Assembly (NCBI RefSeq): GCF_000308715.1
Contig: NZ_BAGH01000319.1
Coordinates: forward strand, 1-40,383
Source of the DNA: Nocardia tenerifensis NBRC 101015
GTDB lineage: Bacteria > Actinomycetota > Actinomycetes > Mycobacteriales > Mycobacteriaceae
Direction of reading: 5' to 3'
Length of the DNA stretch: 40,383 nt
Made by a program: the position numbers and the translations under genes. Below are positions 1-7,587 of the stretch, piece after piece; within the stretch, counting starts at the first letter, position 1; every line of letters starts with the position of its first letter. The notes beneath the pieces were generated by a model. It was not told the DNA's origin. It searched no databases and worked only from the letters and a program-made list of their open reading frames with translations.

Positions 1-807
1 GATCAGCCGGACCACGGCGGGATGCACGCCGATCGGCTCGGCGACGCCGTCGGCGCCCGCGTCGTGCAGCCGCTGCTGGAACAGCCCGTGCGCCAGCAGG
101 TACGACGCGACGAAGACGCGTTCGGCGCCGGAGACACGCAGGGCGGCAACCACTTCCGGGACGCGGGGCGCGCCGGTGGCGATGTAGCCGATCCGCACCG
201 GGGTGTCGAGCCGCTCGGCGAGCATGGCGGCGGCCCGGCGAACGTCTTGGCGGGCCCGGGCATCCGAGGAGCCGGCGGCGGCGAAGACGACCGCGTCACC
301 GGGCCGCCAGCCCGCCGCGCGCAGGCGCATGGTCATGATTCGCGCCAGCGCCGGGTCCGGGCCCATGGCCGGGGTGACGGCCACCGCGGGGTGGCCGCTC
401 TCGGTCACTTCCCGCGGCACGTCCTGATAGACGTGGTAGCCGGAGGCCAGGAACGCCGGGACCACCACGGCGGGAACGGTTTCCCCCGACGCGTCGCGCA
501 GATCGCGCAGCACCTCGGCGGGCGAGGGGCCGAGTACGTCGACGAACGCGGTCCGCACCGGCACCCCGGAGGGCTCCACCGCACTCTCTGAAAACAGGGC
601 CCGGCCCTCCGAAAACGCGGCCCCGCCCTCCGCAAACCCGGCCCGTCCCTCCGATATTGCTGCCCCGCCCTCCGAAATCGCGGCGCCGCGCCCCGAAATC
701 GCGGCGCCGAGCTCTTTGCTCACCGCCTCCGCCAGCGCGGCGATCATCTGAACACCCCGGGTACTCCTGGTGCCATGCGCCACCAGCACCAGCGCGGGGG
801 CGTTCAC
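1..807 (-). CDS. Sirohydrochlorin ferrochelatase (CbiX/SirB type), 3' end cut by window edge
   Basis: This is the last gene of the nirB operon. It should insert iron into sirohydrochlorin to make siroheme, the cofactor of NirB in the same operon. The 269 visible residues hold two CbiX halves. The first begins LVLVAHGTRS (metal-binding His11) and continues VVVPAFLASGYHV. The second contains AAAGSSDAR and FVASYLLAHGLFQQRL. The GTG start at 807 overlaps the upstream stop codon as GTGA, which implies translational coupling. Residues 35-76 are six tandem 7-residue repeats of the GAAISEG type, inserted between the first helix and the strand AFVDVLGPSP. The mycobacterial homologue (Rv0259c, from memory) has no such insert there. 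The gene runs off the window at base 1. Cobalt or nickel as the metal cannot be excluded, but the siroheme context favours iron. Confidence 0.88.
   Translation of the reverse strand, partial: MNAPALVLVAHGTRSTRGVQMIAALAEAVSKELGAAISGRGAAISEGGAAISEGRAGFAEGGAAFSEGRALFSESAVEPSGVPVRTAFVDVLGPSPAEVLRDLRDASGETVPAVVVPAFLASGYHVYQDVPREVTESGHPAVAVTPAMGPDPALARIMTMRLRAAGWRPGDAVVFAAAGSSDARARQDVRRAAAMLAERLDTPVRIGYIATGAPRVPEVVAALRVSGAERVFVASYLLAHGLFQQRLHDAGADGVAEPIGVHPAVVRLI
580..705 (-). repeat. In-frame 21-bp minisatellite, six units, inside cbiX
   Basis: Six consecutive 21-bp units encode GAAISGR, GAAISEG, GAAISEG, RAGFAEG, GAAFSEG and RALFSES (unit edges shifted by one residue). The plus-strand unit resembles CCTCCGAAAWCGCGGCCCC. 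Unit length is a multiple of three, so the frame is kept. Divergence between units shows the array is not brand new. Confidence 0.9.
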
Positions 808-2027
808 ATCGTCCCCAAGGTCTGCACGTACCTCGTCGGCGCGCCCGCGACCGGCGGCCGCGACGCGATCTCGGGTCGCGGGTTGTCGATGCATTCGGCC
901 GCGTCCAGCGCCAGCCGGTAGCCGCGCTTGACCACCGTCTGGATCGCCTTCGGCGCACCGAGTCCGGCGCGCAGCCGGGCGATCGCGGTCTCGACGGCAT
1001 GCGTGTCGTCACCGCCGCCCGGCAGCGCGGCGAGCAGATTCTCCCGCGACACCACCCGGCCGGGTTGACGGGCCAGCGAGCGCATCATCGCCATCGGCGC
1101 GGGCGCGAGCTGGCGCACCTCGCCGTCGACCACCACGCAACCGCCGCGCACGCTCAGCGTGTGCCCCGCGGCATAGATCCGGTTGGCCCGCCGGGGCAAC
1201 TCCTCGGCGACGTGCCGGGCGAGCGCGCCGAGCCTGGCCCGTCCGGGCATCGACGTGGTGACGCCGAGTTCCTCCAACGGCGCGGCGGTGATCGGTCCGA
1301 CGCACGCGGCCAGCACCCGTCCGCGCAGAGCGTGCAGCAGTCCCTCGAGCAGCCCGGTCTCCTTGGCGCGCATCAACATCGACGCGACCGCGGGCGCGCT
1401 GGTGAACGTCACGCAGTCCAGGCTCGACGTCACGATGGCCTCGATCAGCTGGTCCATCGGTCCCTGATCCGCGGGCGGGGTCCATCGATACACCGGCACG
1501 GGCACGACATCCGCACCGGCGCACCGCAATACCTCGCAGAAGTCGGGCACCGGCTCCCACTCGGTCGTCGCGCCGTGCAGCTGCACCGCGATCCGTACCC
1601 CTTCGACACCCTCGGCGAGCAGGTGATCGAGCACCTCGGCCGAGGACTCCGAGGCCGGCGACCACTCCTCGCGCAGCTCGGCGGCGCGGATGGCGCCCTT
1701 GGCCTTCGGGCCGCGCGCCAGCATCCTGGTCGCGCCGAGCGTGGTGCGCAGCTCCTCCGCGACGCCCCAGCCCTCGGCCGCCTCCATCCAGCCGCGGAAG
1801 CCGATCCCGGTGGTGGCCACCGTGATCTGCGGCGGCTCGACGATGAGCTGACGGGTCACCCGCTCGAGCTCGGTGTCGTCGGCGAGCGGGATGATCTGGA
1901 TGGCCGGGGCCGACACGATGTCGGCGCCGCGCCGCCGCAACAGCGTGGCGAACTCGTCGGCCCGCCTGGCCGCCGTGAGGCCGATGGTGAATCCGGCGAG
2001 ACAGGGTCCGGCGTCCATGGTGGTCAT
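804..2027 (-). CDS. nnaR: HemD-like uroporphyrinogen-III synthase domain fused to a winged-helix DNA-binding domain (NnaR-type nitrate/nitrite regulator)
   Basis: The 407-residue protein has a HemD fold over about residues 10-260 (IGLTAARRADEFATLLRRRG; later VTFTSAPAVASML and CVGPITAAPL). An OmpR/PhoB-type winged helix follows at about 280-375 (RSLARQPGRVVSRENLLAAL, then VETAIARLRAGLG and TVVKRGYRL). This is the architecture of Rv0260c and of the actinobacterial regulator NnaR, described as a co-activator with GlnR of nitrate and nitrite assimilation genes. There is no receiver domain. It lies between nirD (4-base gap) and cbiX (GTGA overlap), so regulator and siroheme enzyme are co-expressed with the reductase. 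Whether the HemD part is catalytic or only a ligand sensor cannot be told from sequence. ATG at 2018 is an alternative start. Confidence 0.85.
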   Translation of the reverse strand: MTTMDAGPCLAGFTIGLTAARRADEFATLLRRRGADIVSAPAIQIIPLADDTELERVTRQLIVEPPQITVATTGIGFRGWMEAAEGWGVAEELRTTLGATRMLARGPKAKGAIRAAELREEWSPASESSAEVLDHLLAEGVEGVRIAVQLHGATTEWEPVPDFCEVLRCAGADVVPVPVYRWTPPADQGPMDQLIEAIVTSSLDCVTFTSAPAVASMLMRAKETGLLEGLLHALRGRVLAACVGPITAAPLEELGVTTSMPGRARLGALARHVAEELPRRANRIYAAGHTLSVRGGCVVVDGEVRQLAPAPMAMMRSLARQPGRVVSRENLLAALPGGGDDTHAVETAIARLRAGLGAPKAIQTVVKRGYRLALDAAECIDNPRPEIASRPPVAGAPTRYVQTLGTM

Positions 2028-2031
2028 GCGC

Positions 2032-2433
2032 TCACCCGCCCGAGGCGGCGAGCTCGACGAGCACCGGCTCGTTGGAGATCGCGACCACGCCGTCGGCGAC
2101 GCGCACCGCGTACACCGGCAGCGCCGCCGACTCGTCGTCCAGGCAGTGCCCGTCGACGAGGGAGAACGCCTGCTTCAGCAGCGGAGAGGCGACGACGGGC
2201 ACCCCGCCGCGGTCGCCGACGATGCCGCGCGACATGACCGCGGCGCGGCCGATCGGGTCGATATTGCCGACCGCGTAGAGCATGCCGTCGTCCAGCAGGA
2301 ACAGGGCGGCCTGCCGCCCGCCCTTCAGCAACACCGCGACGCCGCGGCCGGGAATCAGGTAGTCGAGCCGGCACGCCTGCGTCCATCCGGTGGCGGTCAC
2401 GGCGGCAAAACCGGGGGTATCGAGCACGGTCAT
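2032..2433 (-). CDS. nirD: Nitrite reductase [NAD(P)H] small subunit
   Basis: The 133-residue protein has a Rieske-like fold of the NirD family: WTQACRLDYLIPGRGVAVLL, then DDGMLYAVGNIDPIGRA and SRGIVGDRGGVPVVASPLLKQAFSL. The CxH and CxxH cluster ligands of true Rieske proteins are not visible, as expected for NirD. It partners NirB in cytoplasmic nitrite reduction to ammonium. An upstream in-frame TTG at 2448 exists, but GGAGG lies 8 bases before the ATG at 2433, which is therefore chosen. Sixty-three bases separate it from nirB. Confidence 0.93.
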   Translation of the reverse strand: MTVLDTPGFAAVTATGWTQACRLDYLIPGRGVAVLLKGGRQAALFLLDDGMLYAVGNIDPIGRAAVMSRGIVGDRGGVPVVASPLLKQAFSLVDGHCLDDESAALPVYAVRVADGVVAISNEPVLVELAASGG

Positions 2434-2496
2434 GGTGTCATCCTCCAAACGCCTTACCCATTGGTACAGGCGCCCTGTTTCTATGGGGTTAAGCCG

Positions 2497-5061
2497 TCAT
2501 TTCCCGTGCGTGGCACTGCCCGCGGCCGCCCCGACGGGAACCTCCGGCATGCCCAAAAGCACCGGTACCTTGCGTTCTCCGCTCTCGTCGAACGAGATTG
2601 TGGGATCGGTCTCCTCGGGCGCGTTCACGAAGGAGACGAAGCGCGACAGCTTCTCCTCGTCCTCGAGCACGGCGGCCCATTCGTCGCGGTAGCCGGCGAC
2701 GTGCTGGGCCATCGCCGCCTCCAGTTCGTCGGCGATGCCGAGACTGTCCTCGCAGACGACCTGCTTGAGGTAGTCGATGCCGCCCTCCAGCGCCTCCTGC
2801 CACGGCGCGGTGCGCTGCAGCCGGTCGGCGGTGCGGACGTAGAACATCAGATACCGGTCGATGTACTTGATCAGCGTCTCGTCGTCGAGATCGCCGGCGA
2901 GCAGCACCGCGTGCTTCGGGGTGAGGCCGCCGTTGCCGCCGACGTAGAGGTTCCAGCCGTGCTCGGTGGCGATCACGCCGACGTCCTTGCCGCGCGCCTC
3001 CGCGCATTCGCGGGCGCAGCCGGACACAGCCAGCTTGAGCTTGTGCGGGGAACGCAGTCCGCGGTAACGCTTTTCGAGCAGCACGGCCATGCCGACGGAG
3101 TCCTGCTGACCGTAGCGGCACCAGGTGGAGCCGACGCAGCTCTTCACCGTGCGCAGCGACTTGCCGTACGCGTGACCGGATTCCATGCCGACGTCGACGA
3201 GGCGCTGCCAGATCCGCGGCAGCTGTTCGACGCGCGCGCCGAACAGGTCGATCCGCTGGCCGCCGGTGACCTTCACGTAAAGGTCGAATTCCTTGGCGAT
3301 CTCGCCGATGGTGATGAGCTGATCGGCGGTGACCTCGCCGCCGGGCATCCGCGGCACCACCGAGTAGGTGCCGTTCTTCTGCAGGTTGGCCAGGAAGTGG
3401 TCGTTGGTGTCCTGCAGCGCGGCCTGCTCGCCGTCGAGGATGTGCTCGCTCGAGGTCGAGGCCAGGATGGAGGCGACGGTCGGCTTGCAGATGTCGCAGC
3501 CGATTCCCTTGCCGTACTTGGTGATCAGGCCGGAGAACGTGCGAATCCCGGTCACCTGGACGATCTGGAACAGCTCGGCGCGCGACTGGGTGAAGTGCTC
3601 GCACAGCGCCTTGGACATCTCGACGCCGGACTGCTCGAGCAGCTTCTTGAGCATGGGAACGCAACCGCCGCAAGAGGTTCCGGCGGTCGTGCACTTCTTG
3701 ATGCCGGGGATGTCGCACGCCCCGTCGGCGATGGCGCCGCAGATGGCGCCCTTGGAGACGTTGTTGCAGGAGCAGATCTGGGCGTCGTCGGGCAGCGCGT
3801 CGGCGCCGAGTTCCGCGCCCGCGGGCGAGATCAACGCGGCGGGCTCGGCGGGCAGCGGACGCCCGACCAGCGGGCGCAGCGCGGCGTAGGCGGTGGCGTC
3901 GCCGACGAGGATGCCGCCCAAGAGGATCTGCGCGTCGTCGGAGACGACGAGCTTCGCGTAGGTGCCCTTGGCGGCGTCGTGCAGCACCACCGACAGCGCG
4001 CCCTCGGTGGTGGCGTGCGCGTCGCCGAAGCTGGCCACGTCGACGCCGAGCAGCTTGAGCTTGGTCGACATGTCCGCGCCGGGGAACTCGCCCGCGCCGC
4101 CGAGCAGCCGGTCGGCGACAATCTCGGCGGTGGTGTAGCCGGGCGCGACGAGCCCGTAGCAGGTGCCGTCGACCGCGGCGCACTCGCCGATGGCCCAGAT
4201 GTTCGGATCGGAGGTCTGCAGCCCCAGATCGGTGCTGATGCCGCCGCGCGGGCCCACCTCGAGTCCGCTGTCGCGGGCGATCTGGTCGCGCGGGCGGACA
4301 CCGGCGGAGAAGACGACCAGCGAGGCCTCGATCACCGAGTCGTCGGAGAGACTCACGCGGACACCGTTTTCCGCCTCCTCGATCGAGGAGGTGCCCACGC
4401 CGGTGTGCACGTGCAGGCCGAGGTCGGTGACGAGGCGCTCCAGGATCGCGCCGCCGCCCTCGTCCACCTGGGCCGGCATCAGCCGCTGGTTGTACTCGAC
4501 CACGTGCGGGGTGAGGCCGAGCTGACGCAGCGCGTTCGCGGCCTCCAGGCCGAGCAGTCCGCCGCCGACCACGACGCCGACGGCGCCCGGCCCCGCGGCC
4601 TCCGCGGCGGCCCGGATGCCGTCCAGATCGTCGATCGTGCGGTAGACGAAGCACTCCGGCCGGTCGTGGCCCGGCACCGGGGGAACGAACGGATACGAGC
4701 CGGTGGCGAGCACCAGCGCGTCGTAGGCGATGGTGTCGCCCGCCGACGTGGTGACCTTGCGCGCGTCCCGGTCGATCGTCTCGGCGCGGATCCCGAGCCG
4801 CAGCTCGACCAGCGCGTCGCCGGCGTACTCGTTGCCGGGCAGGGCCAGCGCCGCGGCGTCCCACGCGCCCACGTAGGACGAGAGGCCGACGCGGTCGTAG
4901 GCGGGCAGCCGCTCCTCGCTCAGCACAACCACCTGCCAGTGGCCGGCCTCGTCCCGGGACCGCAGTGCTTCCACGAACCGGTGCCCGACCATGCCGTGGC
5001 CGACGACCACGGCGGTCTTACGTAGGGCAGGTTCGACTGAGTGATTCGTCGGCGTGCTCAA
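2497..5061 (-). CDS. nirB: Assimilatory nitrite reductase [NAD(P)H] large subunit
   Basis: The 854-residue flavo-siroheme enzyme reduces nitrite to ammonium with six electrons from NAD(P)H. The N-terminus carries an FAD-binding VVGHGMVGHRF and a second dinucleotide motif VVVGGGLLGLEAANAL. BFD-like [2Fe-2S] cysteines follow near residues 430 (CSC) and 465 (CGGC), with a further GIGCDICKP. The C-terminal siroheme/[4Fe-4S] site has CVGSTWC near 645 and CAREC near 683. A longer reading starts at a TTG at 5091. The TTG at 5061 has GGAGG six bases upstream and gives MSTPTNHS, so I use it. It is the first gene of nirB-nirD-nnaR-cbiX. A GlnR box upstream suggests nitrogen-limitation control. Confidence 0.95.
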   Translation of the reverse strand: MSTPTNHSVEPALRKTAVVVGHGMVGHRFVEALRSRDEAGHWQVVVLSEERLPAYDRVGLSSYVGAWDAAALALPGNEYAGDALVELRLGIRAETIDRDARKVTTSAGDTIAYDALVLATGSYPFVPPVPGHDRPECFVYRTIDDLDGIRAAAEAAGPGAVGVVVGGGLLGLEAANALRQLGLTPHVVEYNQRLMPAQVDEGGGAILERLVTDLGLHVHTGVGTSSIEEAENGVRVSLSDDSVIEASLVVFSAGVRPRDQIARDSGLEVGPRGGISTDLGLQTSDPNIWAIGECAAVDGTCYGLVAPGYTTAEIVADRLLGGAGEFPGADMSTKLKLLGVDVASFGDAHATTEGALSVVLHDAAKGTYAKLVVSDDAQILLGGILVGDATAYAALRPLVGRPLPAEPAALISPAGAELGADALPDDAQICSCNNVSKGAICGAIADGACDIPGIKKCTTAGTSCGGCVPMLKKLLEQSGVEMSKALCEHFTQSRAELFQIVQVTGIRTFSGLITKYGKGIGCDICKPTVASILASTSSEHILDGEQAALQDTNDHFLANLQKNGTYSVVPRMPGGEVTADQLITIGEIAKEFDLYVKVTGGQRIDLFGARVEQLPRIWQRLVDVGMESGHAYGKSLRTVKSCVGSTWCRYGQQDSVGMAVLLEKRYRGLRSPHKLKLAVSGCARECAEARGKDVGVIATEHGWNLYVGGNGGLTPKHAVLLAGDLDDETLIKYIDRYLMFYVRTADRLQRTAPWQEALEGGIDYLKQVVCEDSLGIADELEAAMAQHVAGYRDEWAAVLEDEEKLSRFVSFVNAPEETDPTISFDESGERKVPVLLGMPEVPVGAAAGSATHGK

Positions 5062-5125
5062 GAAGGGCCTCCAATGATCCGGTTGGCCCAACGGTAGGAA
5101 ACGGGTATTGCCGTCATGCTGCGCG

Positions 5126-5145
5126 CGATGACCGGTGCGTCAACG
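5126..5145. promoter_or_regulatory. Inverted repeat in the nirB leader/promoter
   Basis: The arms CGATGAC and GTCAACG are separated by six bases and match at six of seven positions (core TGAC-n6-GTCA). The repeat lies between the GlnR box and nirB. It includes TTGACG read toward nirB (5143 to 5138), a possible -35 element without a convincing -10. It could be a second operator, for instance for NnaR. That assignment is inference only. Confidence 0.3.
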
Positions 5146-5189
5146 GTTGCTCACGATGCCGTAGCCCCGCGGGTGAGTTCCGCGCGTTT

Positions 5190-5226
5190 GTTTCGCCCAT
5201 GTGACACAACGGTTTCCGGGAATCAC
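5190..5226 (-). promoter_or_regulatory. GlnR box upstream of nirB
   Basis: Read toward nirB the site is GTGAT-n5-GAAAC-n6-GTCAC-n6-GAAAC. The actinobacterial GlnR consensus is gTnAC-n6-GaAAC-n6-GtnAC-n6-GAAAC. Three of four half-sites match perfectly with exact spacing; the first is degenerate or shifted by one base. The box is about 130 bases upstream of the nirB start, a suitable place for activation. The rest of the 318-base gap holds the inverted repeat at 5126-5145 and the terminator of the next gene. Confidence 0.75.
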
Positions 5227-5320
5227 CAAGTAGCCGACTTCGTCGTGGAACCGTCGGTGAGGTGTGACGCGCACAGCATGAACGTCACCCCCGCGGCCCG
5301 CAACTCGAAAGCGCCCCGGC

Positions 5321-5360
5321 AAAAAGAAATCGAGTGGTGCGATTCGCATCGCACCACTCG
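5321..5360 (-). terminator. Intrinsic terminator of the MFS gene
   Basis: A perfect 12-bp stem (5331-5342 with 5349-5360, arm CGAGTGGTGCGA) has a 6-base loop. On the minus strand it is followed by ATTTCTTTTT (5330 to 5321). It lies 20 bases past the transporter stop codon. Such a clear U-tract is uncommon in GC-rich actinobacteria. Confidence 0.88.
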
Positions 5361-5379
5361 ACACCGACCTACGGGTGGC

Positions 5380-6639
5380 TCAGTTCCAGGTGTCCTCGAG
5401 CATCCGCGGCTTGCACGCCTGCCACGCGCCGGCGAGCAGCACCAGCACCGCGACGGCGAGCAGCGCGAACGGCACGCCCCAGCCGTCGGTCATCGAGTGC
5501 AGCACGCCGAACAGCAGCGGGCCGACGCAGGCGACCGCGTAGCCGACGCCCTGGGTGAAACCGGACAGCGCGGCGGAGCCGCCGGGGGTGTTGGTGCGCA
5601 GGTTGATCAGGGTCAGCGCCATCGGGAAGGTGCTCGGGCCGAGGCCGAGCAGCACCACCCACAGGATGGGCGCGCTCATCGGGGCGATCAGCAGCCCGGC
5701 GAACGAGACGACGAAGAAGACCGCGCAGCCGACCACGACGGGGAACGGATTGCGGAATCGCGTGACGACCGCAGGCGCGCTGAGGGCCGCGACCAGACCG
5801 ACCACCGCGAACAGCCCGAGCATCGACCCGCCGAATCCGGCGCTTGCTCCGGCGTCGCTGAGGATCTTGGGCAGCCAGGTGAACATGGCGTAGGTGATCA
5901 GGGACGTCATGCCGAACATGCCCGCCATGCCCCAGGCGACCGGAGAGCGCCAGACGCGTCCCGTGCGCGGCGCGTCGGCCGCGCCGAGCGCGGTGGTGTC
6001 GACGACCTCGCGGCCGCGCCGATCGCGCAGCACGCCGATCCACGGCACCGCGGCGGCGAAGCCGAGGACGGCCCAGAGGCCGAGCGAGATCCGCCAGCCG
6101 TGCCCGTCGGCGATCGGGACCGCGACGAACGCGGGCACCACGGTGCCGAGCTGCACCATCATGATGTAGAGCGAGCTGACCACGGCGACGCGATCGGCGA
6201 AGTAGCGCTTGACCAGCGGCGGGATCACCACGTTGCCGATGCCCATGCCGGCCAGCGCCAGGGCGGAGAAGACGAGGAGCTCGGCGGTGCCGGACAGCAG
6301 CACCCGCACGAGCTGGCCGGTGCCGGCCATCAGCATGGCGAGCAGCGCGGTGCGCTCGAGCCCGAAGCGGCGCACCAGCACCGGCGTCAGCAGGCCGGAC
6401 AGCGCGAACATCGCGGTCGGGATCATGCCGAAGACGCCGACCACCGCGGTCCCGTACCCCACGTCCGCGCCGATGCGCTCGGCCAGCGGACTGAACGCGG
6501 TGACCGCGACGCGCAGGGTGAGCGCGGACATGATGATCGCTGCCAGAACGAGCAGCCGACCCTCCGTCAGCGCTCGTCGACGCTGCTCGACCTGCGGTGA
6601 TTCCTGCTCGGTCGCGGTTTTCTGGAGGGTTGCGGTCAC
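5380..6639 (-). CDS. MFS transporter, CynX/NimT-like
   Basis: The 419-residue membrane protein has about 12 hydrophobic segments and the pattern of the cyanate/nitroimidazole (CynX/NimT) family: TLRVAVTAFSPLAERI near the N-terminus, GMGIGNVVIPPLVKRYFADR in the middle, then GLGPSTFPMALTLINLRT and LSGFTQGVGYAVACVGPLLFG. The substrate is unknown. A longer reading begins at TTG 6675, but a -10-like TATGAT lies six bases before GTG 6639, so translation probably starts there on a leaderless transcript. It is divergent from the GntR gene, whose product may control it. It is not part of the nirB operon, since a strong terminator separates them. Confidence 0.8.
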   Translation of the reverse strand: MTATLQKTATEQESPQVEQRRRALTEGRLLVLAAIIMSALTLRVAVTAFSPLAERIGADVGYGTAVVGVFGMIPTAMFALSGLLTPVLVRRFGLERTALLAMLMAGTGQLVRVLLSGTAELLVFSALALAGMGIGNVVIPPLVKRYFADRVAVVSSLYIMMVQLGTVVPAFVAVPIADGHGWRISLGLWAVLGFAAAVPWIGVLRDRRGREVVDTTALGAADAPRTGRVWRSPVAWGMAGMFGMTSLITYAMFTWLPKILSDAGASAGFGGSMLGLFAVVGLVAALSAPAVVTRFRNPFPVVVGCAVFFVVSFAGLLIAPMSAPILWVVLLGLGPSTFPMALTLINLRTNTPGGSAALSGFTQGVGYAVACVGPLLFGVLHSMTDGWGVPFALLAVAVLVLLAGAWQACKPRMLEDTWN

Positions 6640-6645
6640 CGCGAA

Positions 6646-6675
6646 ATCATAGGATGACCCGATGATAGGAGGCAA
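6646..6675 (-). promoter_or_regulatory. Probable leaderless promoter of the MFS gene with overlapping inverted repeat
   Basis: On the minus strand TTGCCT (6675 to 6670) and TATGAT (6651 to 6646) are 18 bases apart. TATGAT ends six bases before GTG 6639, so the transcript would begin at or next to the start codon. ATCAT (6646-6650) and ATGAT (6662-6666) form an inverted repeat with 11 bases between, overlapping the promoter. It could be the operator of the adjacent GntR protein. Confidence 0.5.
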
Positions 6676-6698
6676 TGATTTGTGATGAGCGGTACTCT

Positions 6699-7376
6699 AT
6701 GGCAGTGCAACCAGTCCGGCGCACCAGCCTCATCGCCCAGGTCACCGAGCAGCTGCGTGCCGAAATTCGTTCCGGCCGTTGGCCCATCGGATCCCGCATC
6801 CCCACCGAACCGGAGCTGACCGAGCTCACCGGAACGGGTCGAAACACCGTGCGCGAGGCCGTCCAGGCCCTCGTCCACGCGGGGATGCTGGAGCGAAGGC
6901 AAGGCTCGGGAACCTACGTGATCGCCTCCTCCGATCTCGGCGGCACCCTCGGCAAGTACTTCGCCGACGCCGAGGAGCGCGACGTGCTCGAGCTACGCCT
7001 CGCCCTGGACACCACGGCCGCCGCGCTCGCCGCGCGCCGCCGCGACGATGCCGACATCGCCAACCTACTGCAACTGCTCAGCGAGCGAGACAAGGCCTAT
7101 CAGGAGGACAACCCGGCCGCCATCGAGTCCGACGTCGAGCTGCACCGCGCCATCGTGGTGGCCAGCCACAACGCCGTCTACCTCGAGTTCTACGACTCGC
7201 TGCTGCCGATCATCGAGCAGGTGATCCGCGCGCGGACGCTGAAGTCCGACGACTCGTACCCCGAGGAGCACGCCAAGCTGGTGCACGCCGTGATCGACGG
7301 CGACCCGGAGCGCGCGGCCTCGGCGGCGAGTTGCTTCCTCGAATCGCTCATCGCCGAATACCCCGACGTGCGGTAG
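6699..7376 (+). CDS. GntR-family (FadR subfamily) transcriptional regulator
   Basis: The 225-residue protein has an N-terminal winged helix (LIAQVTEQLRAEIRSGRWPI, then PTEPELTELTGTGRNTVREA and LERRQGSGTYV). An all-helical FCD ligand domain follows, with the family pattern LELRLALDTTAAALAARR, ESDVELHRAIVVASHN and EEHAKLVHAV. The conserved Asp and His residues typical of FCD metal sites are present. The start is uncertain: ATG 6675 has AGGAGG only two bases upstream, while ATG 6699 gives MAVQPVRRTS. It is divergent from the CynX-type transporter and upstream of narK, so either could be its target. The effector is unknown. Confidence 0.85.
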   Translation: MAVQPVRRTSLIAQVTEQLRAEIRSGRWPIGSRIPTEPELTELTGTGRNTVREAVQALVHAGMLERRQGSGTYVIASSDLGGTLGKYFADAEERDVLELRLALDTTAAALAARRRDDADIANLLQLLSERDKAYQEDNPAAIESDVELHRAIVVASHNAVYLEFYDSLLPIIEQVIRARTLKSDDSYPEEHAKLVHAVIDGDPERAASAASCFLESLIAEYPDVR

Positions 7377-7395
7377 CCGGTCCCTGATCCATCGG

Positions 7396-7430
7396 AACGG
7401 ACGGCGAGTGACGCTCACTCGCCGTCCGTT
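7396..7430 (+). terminator. Terminator-like hairpin after the GntR gene
   Basis: A perfect 16-bp stem (7396-7411 with 7415-7430, arm AACGGACGGCGAGTGA) has a three-base loop, 19 bases past the stop codon. There is no U-tract, as is common in actinobacteria. Confidence 0.75.
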
Positions 7431-7587
7431 GTCCGTGTGAGCCGGATTTGCCTCGAACGTCACGCGAAGCCACGGTGCCGCAACAACGGGCCCCTACGTT
7501 GTGAAACGACCGTTAGCTGAGCAACTCGACTCCGCCGGCGCGCAGCGGCGCGATGAGGGCCGGTCGAGTGCGAACGAGAGGAAGCCG

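Noticed and set aside
1873..5025. A 1050-residue open frame on the plus strand opposite nirB
   Set aside because: It is antisense to a certain gene, His/Arg/Gly-rich without any domain, and typical of the open frames that high-GC codon bias creates on the other strand.
7431..7587. GlnR box upstream of narK
   Set aside because: GTTGTGAAAC looks like part of one, but no second half-site is at the right spacing. A matrix search would be needed to revive it.
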